The position numbers and the translations under genes are program-made. From positions 434,001 to 498,000 of the forward strand of contig NZ_JAERQZ010000002.1 of the NCBI RefSeq assembly GCF_016735515.1: DNA of 64,000 bases, in the 5' to 3' direction. Shown one piece after another: positions 44,596 through 56,247 of this stretch; the stretch's first letter is position 1, and the number at the start of each line of letters is the position of its first letter. The DNA is from Piscinibacter sp. HJYY11 (GTDB taxonomy: Bacteria; Pseudomonadota; Gammaproteobacteria; Burkholderiales; Burkholderiaceae_C). The notes beneath the pieces are model-generated. The model searched no databases and was not told the origin of the DNA. It saw only the letters and a program-made list of their open reading frames with translations.

Positions 44596-44843
44596 AGATC
44601 CGCGTGCGCTACTTCGCGTCGCTGCGAGAGGCCCTTGGCGCCGGCGAAACCATCGAGGCGGCCGACGGCAGCACCGTCGCCCATGTGCGCGACACGCTCA
44701 TCGCCCGCGGTGGCGCCCATGCCCAGGCGCTGGCCCGCAGCCGCGCCGTGCGCACCGCGCTCGACCAGACGCTGTGCGACGAATCGCACTTATTGCATGA
44801 CAACGCCGAGCTGGCCTTCTTCCCGCCCGTGACGGGCGGTTGA
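44592..44843 (+). CDS. moaD: Molybdopterin synthase sulfur carrier subunit MoaD
   Basis: This is an 83-residue ubiquitin-like protein beginning MKIRVRYFASLREALGAG and ending in the diagnostic Gly-Gly (PPVTGG) that is thiocarboxylated. It transfers sulfur to precursor Z together with MoaE, whose gene is 2 kb downstream, separated by two unrelated genes. The start overlaps the moeA stop by 4 nt (ATGA). It faces the convergent aldolase gene 20 nt away without a visible terminator. Confidence 0.95.
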   Translation: MKIRVRYFASLREALGAGETIEAADGSTVAHVRDTLIARGGAHAQALARSRAVRTALDQTLCDESHLLHDNAELAFFPPVTGG

Positions 44844-44863
44844 AACCAGCGCGATCGCGTCGG

Positions 44864-45751
44864 TCAGGGCAGGCGGACACGCTCGGCCCGCTCCAGTGCC
44901 GCCCAGGTGCGCTGGACCGCTTCGACCGAGGCCGGGCTGTGCGGCAGGCGCAACGTGTCGCTCATCCAGCCCTGCCGTGCCAGCACCGCCTTGAAGACGC
45001 TCGGGTTGGGCTCGGCAAAGAGGGCGTGCGCCAGCGGCGTGAGCATGTGATGCAGTTGCCGCGCTTCTTCCAGCCGGCCTGCACGTGCGCTGGACACGAG
45101 GCGCGCAAAGTGCCCCGGCAGAAGATGTCCCGCCGCCGCGATGGCACCGGCACCCCCTAGGCAGGCGGTGTTGAAGATGCGGGCGTCGTCACCCGCGAGC
45201 ACCGCCAGGCGGCCATCGGCGATGAGGGCACGGGTCTTCTCCTCGTCGCCGCCGCAGTCCTTCAGCGCGCGGATGTTGGGGTGCTCGGCCAGCGTGAGCA
45301 GCGTCTCCAGGGAGAGCATGGCGCCGGTGCGGGCGGGGATGTCGTAGACGACAACCGGCACCGGCGACGCATCGGCCAGCGCGCGGAAGTGCGCCACGAT
45401 GCCGGCCTGCGCGGGCCGCAAGTACTGCGGTGGCGAGATGAGCAGCCCGGCCACCGGCCTGCGCACGATCTCGTTCATCTGGCGCAGCAGGTCCTGCAGG
45501 CGCACGCCCGCCAGGCCCATCACCACCGGCTTGTCGCGGCAGCTGGCGAGCACCGTGTCGAGCACGGCCAACTGCTCCTCATGGCTGAGCGACTCGGCTT
45601 CGCCGGTGCTGCCGCAGGGCACGAAGCCTGTGATCGGCGAGCGCGCCAGGTGGTCCACCAGGCGGCTCAGAGCGGACACGTCCACGCCCTCACCTTGGAA
45701 GGGCGTGACCAGCGGAATCCAGAGGCCGGAAAAATCAACGAACTGACCCAC
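44864..45751 (-). CDS. DapA-family class I aldolase (dihydrodipicolinate synthase-like)
   Basis: This is a 295-residue TIM-barrel lyase. It contains CGSTGEAESLSHEE (phosphate/carboxylate loop), PPQYLRP (active-site Tyr), VYDIPARTG, in which Asp replaces the Asn common in DapA, and the Schiff-base lysine in ALKDCGGD. The GTG start is favoured over an ATG eight codons upstream because AAGGAG lies 7 nt before it. It may be DapA itself, making tetrahydrodipicolinate for lysine and mDAP, or a family member acting on another 2-keto acid. No dap genes are adjacent. Confidence 0.78.
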   Translation of the reverse strand: MGQFVDFSGLWIPLVTPFQGEGVDVSALSRLVDHLARSPITGFVPCGSTGEAESLSHEEQLAVLDTVLASCRDKPVVMGLAGVRLQDLLRQMNEIVRRPVAGLLISPPQYLRPAQAGIVAHFRALADASPVPVVVYDIPARTGAMLSLETLLTLAEHPNIRALKDCGGDEEKTRALIADGRLAVLAGDDARIFNTACLGGAGAIAAAGHLLPGHFARLVSSARAGRLEEARQLHHMLTPLAHALFAEPNPSVFKAVLARQGWMSDTLRLPHSPASVEAVQRTWAALERAERVRLP

Positions 45752-45758
45752 GAAGCAT

Positions 45759-45764
45759 CTCCTT
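45759..45764 (-). promoter_or_regulatory. Ribosome binding site deciding the GTG start of the DapA-family gene
   Basis: AAGGAG on the minus strand lies 7 nt upstream of GTG 45751. The alternative ATG at 45772 has no such element. Confidence 0.7.
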
Positions 45765-45843
45765 GAACACAAGACCGGTGGAGGGTCCGCGTCGTGGAGC
45801 TCGGGTTCAGCGTGGGGAAGGGTGGAGGCCTGCCGTGAAGTCT

Positions 45844-45870
45844 GTTCCGTCGCTCAGCTGACGACGGAAC
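45844..45870. repeat. Perfect inverted repeat in the intergenic region
   Basis: GTTCCGTCG and CGACGGAAC are separated by 9 nt that themselves contain CAGCTG. It lies about 90 nt upstream of the DapA-family gene and 175 nt upstream of the divergent hydrolase gene. No T-run follows. It could be an operator or a leader hairpin. The rest of the 293-nt gap (45752-46044) shows no gene. Confidence 0.6.
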
Positions 45871-46044
45871 TGCAGCGCTCCGGTCAGATGAGCGTCTGCT
45901 TTTTGGCTTTGAGCGCGCACGCGGCTCCGCCCGAGGGGCGGGAGGCGAGGGCGGTGCGTCGCAAAAGCATGCCCGGCATTCTGCCGTGTGTAGCGCCGTG
46001 GCGGTGCCACAATTTCCCGCACATCTTGATTGCCAGGAGATGCG

Positions 46045-46866
46045 ATGCGTTGGCGTCACGGGTTTGTTTGCGCACTGGCGGTGCCGGGCCTCGCGGTGGC
46101 GGCCTGCGGCGAGCGGGCCACGATCGCCACCCACGACGGCACCCAGATGCCGTACTCGCTGGCCCAGCCTGCCGACGGCGTGGCGGTGCGGGGCGCAGTG
46201 GTGCTGCTGGCCGGTGGCGATGGCCACCTCAAGCTCGATGCGCAAGGCTGCCCCAAGGCGCTGAATGGCAACTTCCTCGTGCGCACGGCGGGGCTCTTTC
46301 GTGACGCCGGCTACGCCACCGCCCTGGTCGACGTGCCGAGCGACCACCAAGGCACCGATGGCCTGGCGGGCTTTCGCGCGGCCGAGGCCCATGGCGCCGA
46401 CCTGGGCAAGTTGGTTGCCGAGCTGCGCCGCCGCGTGAAGGGGCCGGTGTGGGTGATCGGCACCAGCCGCGGCACGATTTCGGCGTCCAACGTGGCGTCT
46501 CGTGCAACGGGTGATGCGGCACCCGACGGCGTGGTGCTCAGCTCCGCGCTGATGCAGGGAACCAGCGGAGGCCAGAAGACCTGGACGCAGCAGACGGTGT
46601 TCGACCTTCCCCTGACGGCGATCAAGGTCCCGGCGCTCGTCATCGGGCATGTTCACGACCAGTGCCTGCGTTCGCCGCCGGCCGAGATGCCGCGCCTGTT
46701 GGCACAGCTGGGCAGCGCACGCAAGCAGATGGTGTCGGTGGAGGGCGGTGCGGCGCCGTCGGGCCAGGTCAGCCTCGCGGCTTGCGAAGGGCGCTCGCCG
46801 CACGGCTACGTCGGGCAGGAGGCTGCCACGGTGGAGACCATCGTGCGCTTCATGCAGGCGAACTGA
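46045..46866 (+). CDS. Predicted lipoprotein alpha/beta hydrolase
   Basis: This 273-residue protein has a short signal MRWRHGFVCALAVPGLAVAAC with a lipobox-like VAAC, so it is likely lipid-anchored or periplasmic. The hydrolase fold is suggested by VVLLAGGDGHLKLD, LVDVPSDHQG and the nucleophile elbow GTSRG (about 138-142). A late Asp/His pair may be in VIGHVHDQC and GRSPHGYVG. The substrate is unknown. An AGGAGA ribosome site supports the start. It sits between the DapA-family gene and moaE, whose start is 20 nt after its stop. Confidence 0.75.
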   Translation: MRWRHGFVCALAVPGLAVAACGERATIATHDGTQMPYSLAQPADGVAVRGAVVLLAGGDGHLKLDAQGCPKALNGNFLVRTAGLFRDAGYATALVDVPSDHQGTDGLAGFRAAEAHGADLGKLVAELRRRVKGPVWVIGTSRGTISASNVASRATGDAAPDGVVLSSALMQGTSGGQKTWTQQTVFDLPLTAIKVPALVIGHVHDQCLRSPPAEMPRLLAQLGSARKQMVSVEGGAAPSGQVSLAACEGRSPHGYVGQEAATVETIVRFMQAN

Positions 46867-46885
46867 GGCCACAATCCCAGCCCAC

Positions 46886-47365
46886 ATGACCACCGCGCGC
46901 GTGACCATCCAGACCCATGACTTCGACCTCAGCGCCGAGGTGGCCGCCTTGCGGGCGGGCGACCCCGGCGTGGGCGCAATCGTGAGCTTCGTCGGGACGG
47001 TGCGTGACCGCAGCGAAAGCCAGGGCGTCCAGCTGATGGAGCTGGAGCACTACCCCGGCATGACCGAGAAGTCGATCGAAGCGATGACGATCGAGGCTGC
47101 CCACCGCTTTGACATCCGCGCGGCTTGCGTGATCCACCGCGTGGGCCTGCTCAAGCCGCAGGACCAGATCGTGCTGGTGGCCGTCACCTCGGCGCACCGA
47201 GGCCACGCCTTCCAAGCCTGCGAGTTCCTGATGGACTACCTGAAGACACAAGCCCCGTTCTGGAAGAAGGAGTACACGCCCGAAGGTGCCCGCTGGGTCG
47301 ATGCGCGCACGCACGACGACGAGGCGCTCGCGCGCTGGGGGATCGCCAGCGGGAATGCGGCATGA
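46886..47365 (+). CDS. moaE: Molybdopterin synthase catalytic subunit MoaE
   Basis: This is a 159-residue protein of the usual MoaE length. Conserved blocks are GAIVSFVGTVRDRS, LELEHYPGMTEKSIEAM, HRVGLLKPQDQIVLVAVTSAHRGHAFQAC and the catalytic lysines in LKTQAPFWKKEYTPEGARWVD. It works with MoaD to form the dithiolene of molybdopterin. The frame is open further upstream inside the hydrolase gene but the family N-terminus is MTTARVTIQ. It overlaps crcB by 4 nt. Confidence 0.96.
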   Translation: MTTARVTIQTHDFDLSAEVAALRAGDPGVGAIVSFVGTVRDRSESQGVQLMELEHYPGMTEKSIEAMTIEAAHRFDIRAACVIHRVGLLKPQDQIVLVAVTSAHRGHAFQACEFLMDYLKTQAPFWKKEYTPEGARWVDARTHDDEALARWGIASGNAA

Positions 47366-47751
47366 CGGCCGGCGTGCCGTGGCTGCAGGTCGTGGCCGTC
47401 GCCGTCGGGTCGGCGATCGGCGCGCTGCTGCGCTGGTGGGCGGGCTTGGCCTTCAACAACCTGTGGAGCGGCTTCCCGCTGGGCACCTTGCTCGTCAACT
47501 GCGTCGGCGGCCTGCTGATCGGCGCGGCGCTGGTGTGGTTCGACCGCACGCCCAACGAGGTCTTGCGCCTGCTGCTGGTGACGGGTTTCCTCGGCGGCCT
47601 GACCACCTTCTCGGCCTTCTCGGGCGAATCGCTCTCGCTGATGCAGCGCGGCGAGTATTTCTGGGCACTGGTCCATACCTCGGCCCATGTGGTGGGCTCT
47701 CTCGCCTTCGCCGCCATCGGCTTTAGATTGATGCGCAGCGCGCTGGCTTGA
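47362..47751 (+). CDS. crcB: Fluoride ion exporter CrcB/Fluc
   Basis: This is a 129-residue membrane protein with four predicted TM helices. Motifs are GSAIGALLRWW, PLGTLLVNCVGGLLIG and LLVTGFLGGLTTFSAFSGES, the last being the fluoride-pore TFSxFS signature. It acts as an antiparallel dimer that exports fluoride. The start overlaps the moaE stop (ATGA). No fluoride riboswitch can fit before it because the upstream gene overlaps, so any fluoride response would have to come from elsewhere. Confidence 0.95.
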   Translation: MTAGVPWLQVVAVAVGSAIGALLRWWAGLAFNNLWSGFPLGTLLVNCVGGLLIGAALVWFDRTPNEVLRLLLVTGFLGGLTTFSAFSGESLSLMQRGEYFWALVHTSAHVVGSLAFAAIGFRLMRSALA

Positions 47752-47799
47752 ATTTCGGGAGAGCTGCCTCAAATCCCCAGCAATCGGAGGATTTCACCC

Positions 47800-50394
<2,595 letters not shown>

Positions 50395-50413
50395 CGTTGC
50401 GTCGACCCTTGCG

Positions 50414-50450
50414 AAAGGCCGCGTCCCGAAGAGGGAGCGGCCTTTTTTCT
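50414..50450 (+). terminator. Intrinsic terminator after clpB
   Basis: AAAGGCCGC and GCGGCCTTT form a 9-bp stem around a 14-nt loop, followed by a T-run. It separates clpB from the convergent Roadblock gene. Confidence 0.85.
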
Positions 50451-51724
50451 TATTGACGTTCGGCGTCGAGCACCGCGTCCATGCGGCCGATTTGCAGCCG
50501 TGCGAGCGTGAGGTTGGCGTGGGTCTTGTCGAGCACTGCGTGCAGCGCGAGGCCCGGGTGGTGCGGCACGGCCCTCAGCAGCAGGTGGTGCGTGCCGAGC
50601 GTGACGGCCGCTTCGGGCAGCGCATGGCCCATGCCGAGCGTGCGGCTGGCGTGCGCCATCGCGGCAAGCAATGCCGAGCCGTGCTGGCCCAGCTCGGTGC
50701 CGCCGGGGCGAGCACCGGCGTGAAGCAGGGGCTGGCCGCTCGCGGTGTCGAAGATGGCCACGCTCACCATGCCCGGCAGGCCGATGAGCTGGTGCACGTA
50801 GCGCCCCAGCACGCCGTCTTCGGCCTGCGGCTCCCGTGGGCTCGTGGCCGGCATCGGCTTCATCGCCACCGGCGGGATCACGGGTGGCGAGAGCGGCGTC
50901 GGCGCGCTGACGACGGCCTCCGCGGGTGCACCCGGTGCACCGGCCCGGCTGTTGGCCCCCGGCAGGGGCGGCAAGCCCACCCCGGCTTCGGTGTGAATCT
51001 GCTCGCGCAGCCGATTCCAGGTGCCGCTGATGAACGACCAGGCATCGGCCGGGCGTGTGACCTGCGGCGTGGTGCGCACCGCCACGCCGGTGCCGCGGCC
51101 AAGCTCGGTGGCGGTGATGTTGAGCGCGGTCGAGTTGGCGAGCGGCAGCAGCAGCATGTGCCGGTTGCGCCAGTCGCGCTTGATCATGGCTTCGCGCAGC
51201 GGCTCGAACGACGAGCCCATCAGGTGCGGCGGCAGGTCGCCGATCATGATCACGCCGAGGCGGCTGTAGCAGAGCAGCACGCGGGCCAGCTCATGGCGCT
51301 GGTGGGTGTCGGCGTCGGTTTCGGTGGTGTAGAGGCGCAGCGACGACTGGCCGGCCGAGGGAAAGTCGACGAACTCGAGCGTGGCCAGCGGCGTGCCGTA
51401 CCCCTGGCGGCGGATCACGAGCTTCTGCACCGGTCGGCCACTCGCCGCGGCCACCCCCGCGAGCAGCTTGCGCGACGACGACGTGCCGATGTCGTGCAGG
51501 GCGATGTATTCGGGCTGCAGGTGGTCGAGCTGCTGCTGCATCGCCTCGGCCGGGTCGCACGAGACGAAGAGCTCCCGCTGCGTGGGGCTCACCGGGCGAC
51601 CGATGTCGCGCTGGGCGGGGTCGCTGTCGTCTTCTTCCCGAGGCTGGATCTGCGTCGGCACCGCGGTCTCGGCGCGGGTGGACTGCCATTCGTCGGCCTG
51701 GCCGGAGGAGGGAGGGGTGGACAT
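50450..51724 (-). CDS. Roadblock/LC7 domain protein with unknown N-terminal domain (copy 1)
   Basis: This is a 424-residue cytosolic protein. The N-terminal 75 residues are disordered and acidic. A region of about 180 residues (RELFVSCDPAEAM to LNITATELGRGTG) matches the same region of the protein at 61637-62920, for example ASGRPVQKLVIRRQGYGTPLATLE against ASGRPIERLHLREQGTLRTLAMIE. A Pro/Ala-rich linker leads to a C-terminal Roadblock-like fold (GMVSVAIFDTASGQPLLHAG to LHAVLDKTHANLTLARLQIGRMD). Roadblock modules often bind small GTPases in bacteria. Function unknown. The start ATG is chosen at MSTPPSSG. Confidence 0.7.
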   Translation of the reverse strand: MSTPPSSGQADEWQSTRAETAVPTQIQPREEDDSDPAQRDIGRPVSPTQRELFVSCDPAEAMQQQLDHLQPEYIALHDIGTSSSRKLLAGVAAASGRPVQKLVIRRQGYGTPLATLEFVDFPSAGQSSLRLYTTETDADTHQRHELARVLLCYSRLGVIMIGDLPPHLMGSSFEPLREAMIKRDWRNRHMLLLPLANSTALNITATELGRGTGVAVRTTPQVTRPADAWSFISGTWNRLREQIHTEAGVGLPPLPGANSRAGAPGAPAEAVVSAPTPLSPPVIPPVAMKPMPATSPREPQAEDGVLGRYVHQLIGLPGMVSVAIFDTASGQPLLHAGARPGGTELGQHGSALLAAMAHASRTLGMGHALPEAAVTLGTHHLLLRAVPHHPGLALHAVLDKTHANLTLARLQIGRMDAVLDAERQ

Positions 51725-51893
51725 GTGGGGTGTGCGCCTTGCCGATTCGCCAGTGTAGGCCTGCTGTTTCAAAATGTGACGGGTGGCCTGGGCATGTTTT
51801 CACACCGCTGTGCCTGCGCCCATCCCTAAACCTGACGAAGCGGGAACAGGCCCGTCGATAGAATCCGGCCCTCCCAGCGCCTCTGCATCACCC

Positions 51894-53555
51894 ATGCCAC
51901 ACGCCAGCACGCCCGTTCAGCCCACGCTTCCCGTGGTGATCGTCGGTGCGGGGCTCGCGGGCCTCACCGTGGCGCTCCACCTGGCCGACAAGCACCCGGT
52001 GGTGGTGCTGGCCAAGCGCAACCTCAACGAGGGCGCCACGCAATGGGCCCAGGGCGGCATCGTCGGCGTGCTGGGCACCGACGACAGCATCGAATCGCAC
52101 GTGCGTGACACGCAGGACGCCGGTGCCGGCCTCGTCGACGAGCACACGGCGCGTTTCATTGCCGAGCACAGCGCCGCGGCCGTGGAATGGCTGGTGGCGC
52201 GCGGCGTGCCCTTCTCGCCCGACCCCGAAGGCCCGCTCGGCCTGCACCTCACCCGCGAAGGCGGCCACGCCGTGCGCCGCATTGCCCACGCGGCCGACGC
52301 CACCGGCAAGGCCATCCACGACGTGCTGCTCGAGGAGGTGGCCCGCCACCCCAACATCCAGCTGCGCGAGCGCTGGATGGCGGTCGACGTGATCACCTCG
52401 CGCCACCTCAAGCGCGACGAGCAGCCGCATTGCTACGGCGTCTACGCACTCGACATCGACCACCAGCGCGTCGAGACACTCCCTGCCGCCGCAGTGGTGA
52501 TGGCGACCGGCGGTGCCGGCAAGGTCTACCGCTACACCACCAACCCCGATACCTCCACCGGCGACGGCATCGCGATGGCGTGGCGCGCGGGCGCCCGCGT
52601 CGGCAACATGGAATTCATCCAGTTCCACCCGACCTGCCTGTACCACCCGCAGGAGCGCAGCTTCCTCATCACCGAGGCGCTGCGAGGCGAGGGCGGCCAT
52701 CTCAAGTTGCCCGATGGCACGCGCTTCATGCATGCGCACGACGAGCGCGGCGAGCTGGCCCCGCGCGACATCGTCGCCCGGGCGATCGACTTCGAGATGA
52801 AGAAGCACGGCGTCGACAACGTGCTGCTCGACGCCACGCACCTCGGCGCCGAGTTCCTGAAAGAACACTTCCCGACCATCTACGCGCGTTGCCTGAAGCT
52901 CGGCATCGACATCACGACGCAGCCCATCCCCGTGGTGCCGGCGGCGCACTACACCTGCGGCGGCGTGGTGACCGACCTGCACGGCCGCACCGACATCCCG
53001 GGGCTCTACGCGGTGGGCGAGACCACCTACACCGGCCTGCACGGCGCCAACCGCCTGGCGAGCAACTCGCTGCTCGAATGCGTGGTGCTCGGCCGCACCT
53101 GCGCCGACAGCATCCTCGCGCTCGGCGGGCGTGAGCCGGCCGCGTTGCCGGCTTGGGACGAGAGCCAGGTCGAGAACTCCGACGAGCAGGTGGTCATCTC
53201 CCACAACTGGGATGAGCTGCGCCTCCTGATGTGGAACTACGTGGGCATCGTGCGCACGACCAAGCGGCTGGAGCGTGCGCTGCATCGCATCTCGCTGCTG
53301 CGCGGCGAGATCGATGACTACTACGGCAGCTTCCGCGTGACGCGTGACCTGCTGGAGCTGCGCAACCTGGTCGATTGCGCCGAGCTGATCGTGCGCTCGG
53401 CGCTGATGCGGCACGAGAGCCGCGGGCTGCACTTCAGCCGCGACTTCCCGCAGACGCTGCCGGTGAGCTTCCCGACGATCCTGATGCGGCCGGCGGGTCG
53501 CACGCAACGCGGGCCGCAGCCTCGCGGCGCAGGGCCCACCGGTCTCTGGCGATAG
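51894..53555 (+). CDS. nadB: L-aspartate oxidase
   Basis: This is a 553-residue FAD enzyme. The dinucleotide fold is [20 protein letters not shown], with the flavin-linked [15 protein letters not shown], the catalytic fumarate reductase-type core and [17 protein letters not shown] at the C-terminus of the FAD domain. It oxidises aspartate to iminoaspartate for quinolinate synthesis by NadA. A TAGAAT -10 element lies at about 51859-51864, 29 nt upstream. ATG 51894 is preferred over an earlier in-frame start because the extra residues are low complexity. It ends 4 nt before the convergent oxidoreductase gene. Confidence 0.95.
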   Translation: MPHASTPVQPTLPVVIVGAGLAGLTVALHLADKHPVVVLAKRNLNEGATQWAQGGIVGVLGTDDSIESHVRDTQDAGAGLVDEHTARFIAEHSAAAVEWLVARGVPFSPDPEGPLGLHLTREGGHAVRRIAHAADATGKAIHDVLLEEVARHPNIQLRERWMAVDVITSRHLKRDEQPHCYGVYALDIDHQRVETLPAAAVVMATGGAGKVYRYTTNPDTSTGDGIAMAWRAGARVGNMEFIQFHPTCLYHPQERSFLITEALRGEGGHLKLPDGTRFMHAHDERGELAPRDIVARAIDFEMKKHGVDNVLLDATHLGAEFLKEHFPTIYARCLKLGIDITTQPIPVVPAAHYTCGGVVTDLHGRTDIPGLYAVGETTYTGLHGANRLASNSLLECVVLGRTCADSILALGGREPAALPAWDESQVENSDEQVVISHNWDELRLLMWNYVGIVRTTKRLERALHRISLLRGEIDDYYGSFRVTRDLLELRNLVDCAELIVRSALMRHESRGLHFSRDFPQTLPVSFPTILMRPAGRTQRGPQPRGAGPTGLWR

Positions 53556-53559
53556 CCCC

Positions 53560-54537
53560 TCAGGCGGCGGCGAACTTCGCCAGCCGCTGACCGATGATCG
53601 CTTCGGCCTCGGCCATGATGCGGTCGATCAGTTCCTTCACCGTCGGCACGTCCTTGATCAGGCCGGCCACCATGCCGCACGACCACGCGCCCAGGTCCAT
53701 CTCGCCCTCCTTCATGATGCGCGGGTAGACGCCGGCCACTTCGGCCGCGATGTCGTTGAAGGTGATGGCAGAACCCAGTTCGCGCTCCTTCTCCAGCAGC
53801 CGCTCCACCGCCGCGTTCTTCAGCACACGCTCGGTGTTGCGCAGCGGGCGCATCACCAGCCGCGTGTCGAGCTCGCTGGCCGCGACGATCGCGTCCTTCA
53901 CGTTCTGGTGCACCGGCGCTTCCTTTGTTGCGATGAAGCGCGTGCCCATGTTCATGCCGTCGGCGCCGAGTGCGAGCGCGGCCACGAGCGAGCGGCCATC
54001 GGCCATGCCGCCCGAGGCGACGAACGGGATCTTCAGCTCTTCGGCTGCGCGGGGGAGCAGGATGAAGTTGGGCACGTCGTCTTCACCCGGGTGGCCGCCG
54101 CACTCGAAGCCGTCGACGCTCACCGCATCGCAGCCGATGGCTTCGGCCTTCAGCGCGTGGCGCACCGAGGTGCACTTGTGGATGACCTTGATACCGGCTT
54201 CCTTCAGCGCAGGCAGGTACTTCTGCGGGTTGTTGCCGGCGGTCTCGACCGCCTTCACGCCGCCGTCGATGATGGCCTTGATGTAGCCAGGGTAGTCGGG
54301 CGTGTTCACCGAGGGCAGGAAGGTGAGGTTCACGCCGAAGGGCTTGTCGGTCATCTCGCGGCAGCGGGCGATCTCCTTCGCCAGGTCGGCCGCGCTGCGC
54401 TGCGTGAGGCCGGTGATCAGCCCCAAGCCGCCCGCGTTGGAGACGGCCGCGGCCATCTCGGCGAAGCCGACGTAGTGCATGCCGCCCTGGATGATGGGGT
54501 GCTCGATGCCGAAGAGTTCTGTGATGCGGGTCTTCAT
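53560..54537 (-). CDS. Nitronate monooxygenase-like flavoprotein
   Basis: This is a 325-residue FMN-binding TIM barrel of the 2-nitropropane dioxygenase/NPD family. Conserved segments are PIIQGGMHYVGFAEMAAAVSNAGGLGLI, GVNLTFLPS, FECGGHPGEDDVPNFILLP, PFVASGGMADGRSLVAALALGADGMNMGTRFI and the C-terminal VAGLIKDVPTVKE. It is the last gene of a minus-strand operon with an acyl-CoA ligase and crotonase, so it may be an enoyl reductase or another flavin oxidoreductase acting on CoA thioesters, not a nitronate enzyme. Family membership is clear; the substrate is inferred. Confidence 0.85.
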   Translation of the reverse strand: MKTRITELFGIEHPIIQGGMHYVGFAEMAAAVSNAGGLGLITGLTQRSAADLAKEIARCREMTDKPFGVNLTFLPSVNTPDYPGYIKAIIDGGVKAVETAGNNPQKYLPALKEAGIKVIHKCTSVRHALKAEAIGCDAVSVDGFECGGHPGEDDVPNFILLPRAAEELKIPFVASGGMADGRSLVAALALGADGMNMGTRFIATKEAPVHQNVKDAIVAASELDTRLVMRPLRNTERVLKNAAVERLLEKERELGSAITFNDIAAEVAGVYPRIMKEGEMDLGAWSCGMVAGLIKDVPTVKELIDRIMAEAEAIIGQRLAKFAAA

Positions 54538-54567
54538 GGAGGGAGTCCTCTTGACGGTGGAATTGTT

Positions 54568-56247
54568 CTAGGCGGCCTTCAGGCGTGCGACCGCCGCCTG
54601 CTTGATTTCGCGCTTCAGGATCTTGCCGGAGGGCGTGCGGGGGAGCGGTGCGCGCGCGCGTTCGATGTAGCGCGGGATCTCGAACTTCGCGAGATGCACT
54701 TCGAGGAATTTGCGCAGCTCGTCGACGTCGAGCTTGTCGGTGCCGTAGACGGTCGCGCCGACCTCTTCGCCGAGGCGCTCGTCGGGCACCGCGTAGACCG
54801 AGGCCTCGATCACCTCCGGGTGCATCACCAGCGCCGCCTCGACCGCGCCGCAGCCGATGTTCTCGCCGCCGCGGATGATCAGGTCCTTGAGGCGGTCGAC
54901 GATGTAGAGGTAGCCCTCGGCGTCGATGTAGGCGCCATCGCCGGTGCGGAACCAGTCGCCGTCGAACGCCTGCTTGTTCGCCTCGGGGTTGTTCCAGTAG
55001 CCGGTGAAGACCGAGGTGCCACGCACCCACAGCTCGCCGCGCTCGCCTGGGGGCAGCACGCGGCCGGTCTCGTCGGTGACGCGCAGCTCCAGCACTTGCG
55101 AGCAATGCCCCGAGCTGCTGGGGTGGTCGAGGTAGTCCTGCCCCACGATGCCGGCGCCGATGGCGTTGGTCTCGGTCATGCCCCAGCCGATGTTGGGGAT
55201 GGCCTGCGTGAAGCTCGCGTCGATCTGCCGCACCTGCTCGGGCGCACGCGGGGCACCGCCGCCACCGAGCGAGGCCAATGTGGCGAGGCTGAAGCGACCC
55301 GACTGCGCCACACGGATCAGGTCGCCGGTGACGGCGGCCGGCCCGGTGAGCGAGGTGAGGCGCTCGCCGTCGATCAGCTCGGCCGCCTTCTCCGCATCCC
55401 AGCGGTACATGCTGGCCAGGCGTCGCTGCAGGCGGTAGCTGCCCAGGAAGGACGAATGCAGCCCCGTCACATGAAAGAGCGGCACGGCGAGCAGCGTGCC
55501 ACCTTGTTCGACGGGCTCGGGGCGCACGACGCCATTGACCTTGTCGAGGATGGCGTAGTCGAGCTCCCACGAGAGCAGGGCCGAGATCACCATGCGGTGC
55601 GTCGACGGCACGCCCTTGGGCCGGCCGCTGGAGCCCGAGGTATAGAGCATGATGGCCAGGTCGTCGGGCCCCATCACGACGGGTGGCATCGGCACATCGC
55701 CGAGCCCGGCCGTCGCGGCCTTCAGGTCGCGCGCCCCGGCCTTCAGTTCGGTGGCACGCACCGACAACACCTGCAGGCCCTTCACGGGTTTCTGTGCCAG
55801 CCGGTCGAGCCGCTCCTGGTCGGCCAGCAGCACTTTCGCCCCGCAGTCGACGAGGGCGTAGGCCATGTCGTCGGCCTGCCAGTGCGCGTTCATCGCGACG
55901 GCGATGGCGCCGATGGACGTGATGGCGCTGAACGCAAGCATCCACTCGGGGTAGTTGCGCATCGAGATCGCCACGCGGTCGCCCGGCTTCACGCCGCACT
56001 GGCGGACGAGCACATGTCCGATGCGCGAGGCCTGCTGCCACGCTTCACGGAAGGTGTAGCGCTCGTCCTCGTAGATCAGGAAGGGCAGGTCGGTGACATA
56101 GAGCTCGTAGTAGTCGCGCAGCGTTGGCGGGGCGTTCTTGAACGCCTTCACCTTGCGGCCATGGGCGACGATGTCGATCAATTCGCCGGGTTGCCCTGGC
56201 GCGGTGAGTTCCGCGATCGCTTGCGCGCGAAGCATCGGTTCCGGCAT
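54568..56247 (-). CDS. AMP-dependent acyl-CoA synthetase
   Basis: This is a 559-residue ANL superfamily ligase. The P-loop is LYTSGSSGRPKG (about 212-223), the A5 motif IGWGMTETNA, the A7/A8 TGDGAYIDAEGYLYIVDRLKDLI and the A10 lysine in PRTPSGKILKREIKQ. It adenylates a carboxylic acid and forms the CoA ester; the acid cannot be read, though medium-chain, aromatic or cyclic acids are typical for such operons. Its ATG directly abuts the stop of the upstream crotonase gene (zero gap), so coupling is likely. Confidence 0.9.
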   Translation of the reverse strand: MPEPMLRAQAIAELTAPGQPGELIDIVAHGRKVKAFKNAPPTLRDYYELYVTDLPFLIYEDERYTFREAWQQASRIGHVLVRQCGVKPGDRVAISMRNYPEWMLAFSAITSIGAIAVAMNAHWQADDMAYALVDCGAKVLLADQERLDRLAQKPVKGLQVLSVRATELKAGARDLKAATAGLGDVPMPPVVMGPDDLAIMLYTSGSSGRPKGVPSTHRMVISALLSWELDYAILDKVNGVVRPEPVEQGGTLLAVPLFHVTGLHSSFLGSYRLQRRLASMYRWDAEKAAELIDGERLTSLTGPAAVTGDLIRVAQSGRFSLATLASLGGGGAPRAPEQVRQIDASFTQAIPNIGWGMTETNAIGAGIVGQDYLDHPSSSGHCSQVLELRVTDETGRVLPPGERGELWVRGTSVFTGYWNNPEANKQAFDGDWFRTGDGAYIDAEGYLYIVDRLKDLIIRGGENIGCGAVEAALVMHPEVIEASVYAVPDERLGEEVGATVYGTDKLDVDELRKFLEVHLAKFEIPRYIERARAPLPRTPSGKILKREIKQAAVARLKAA

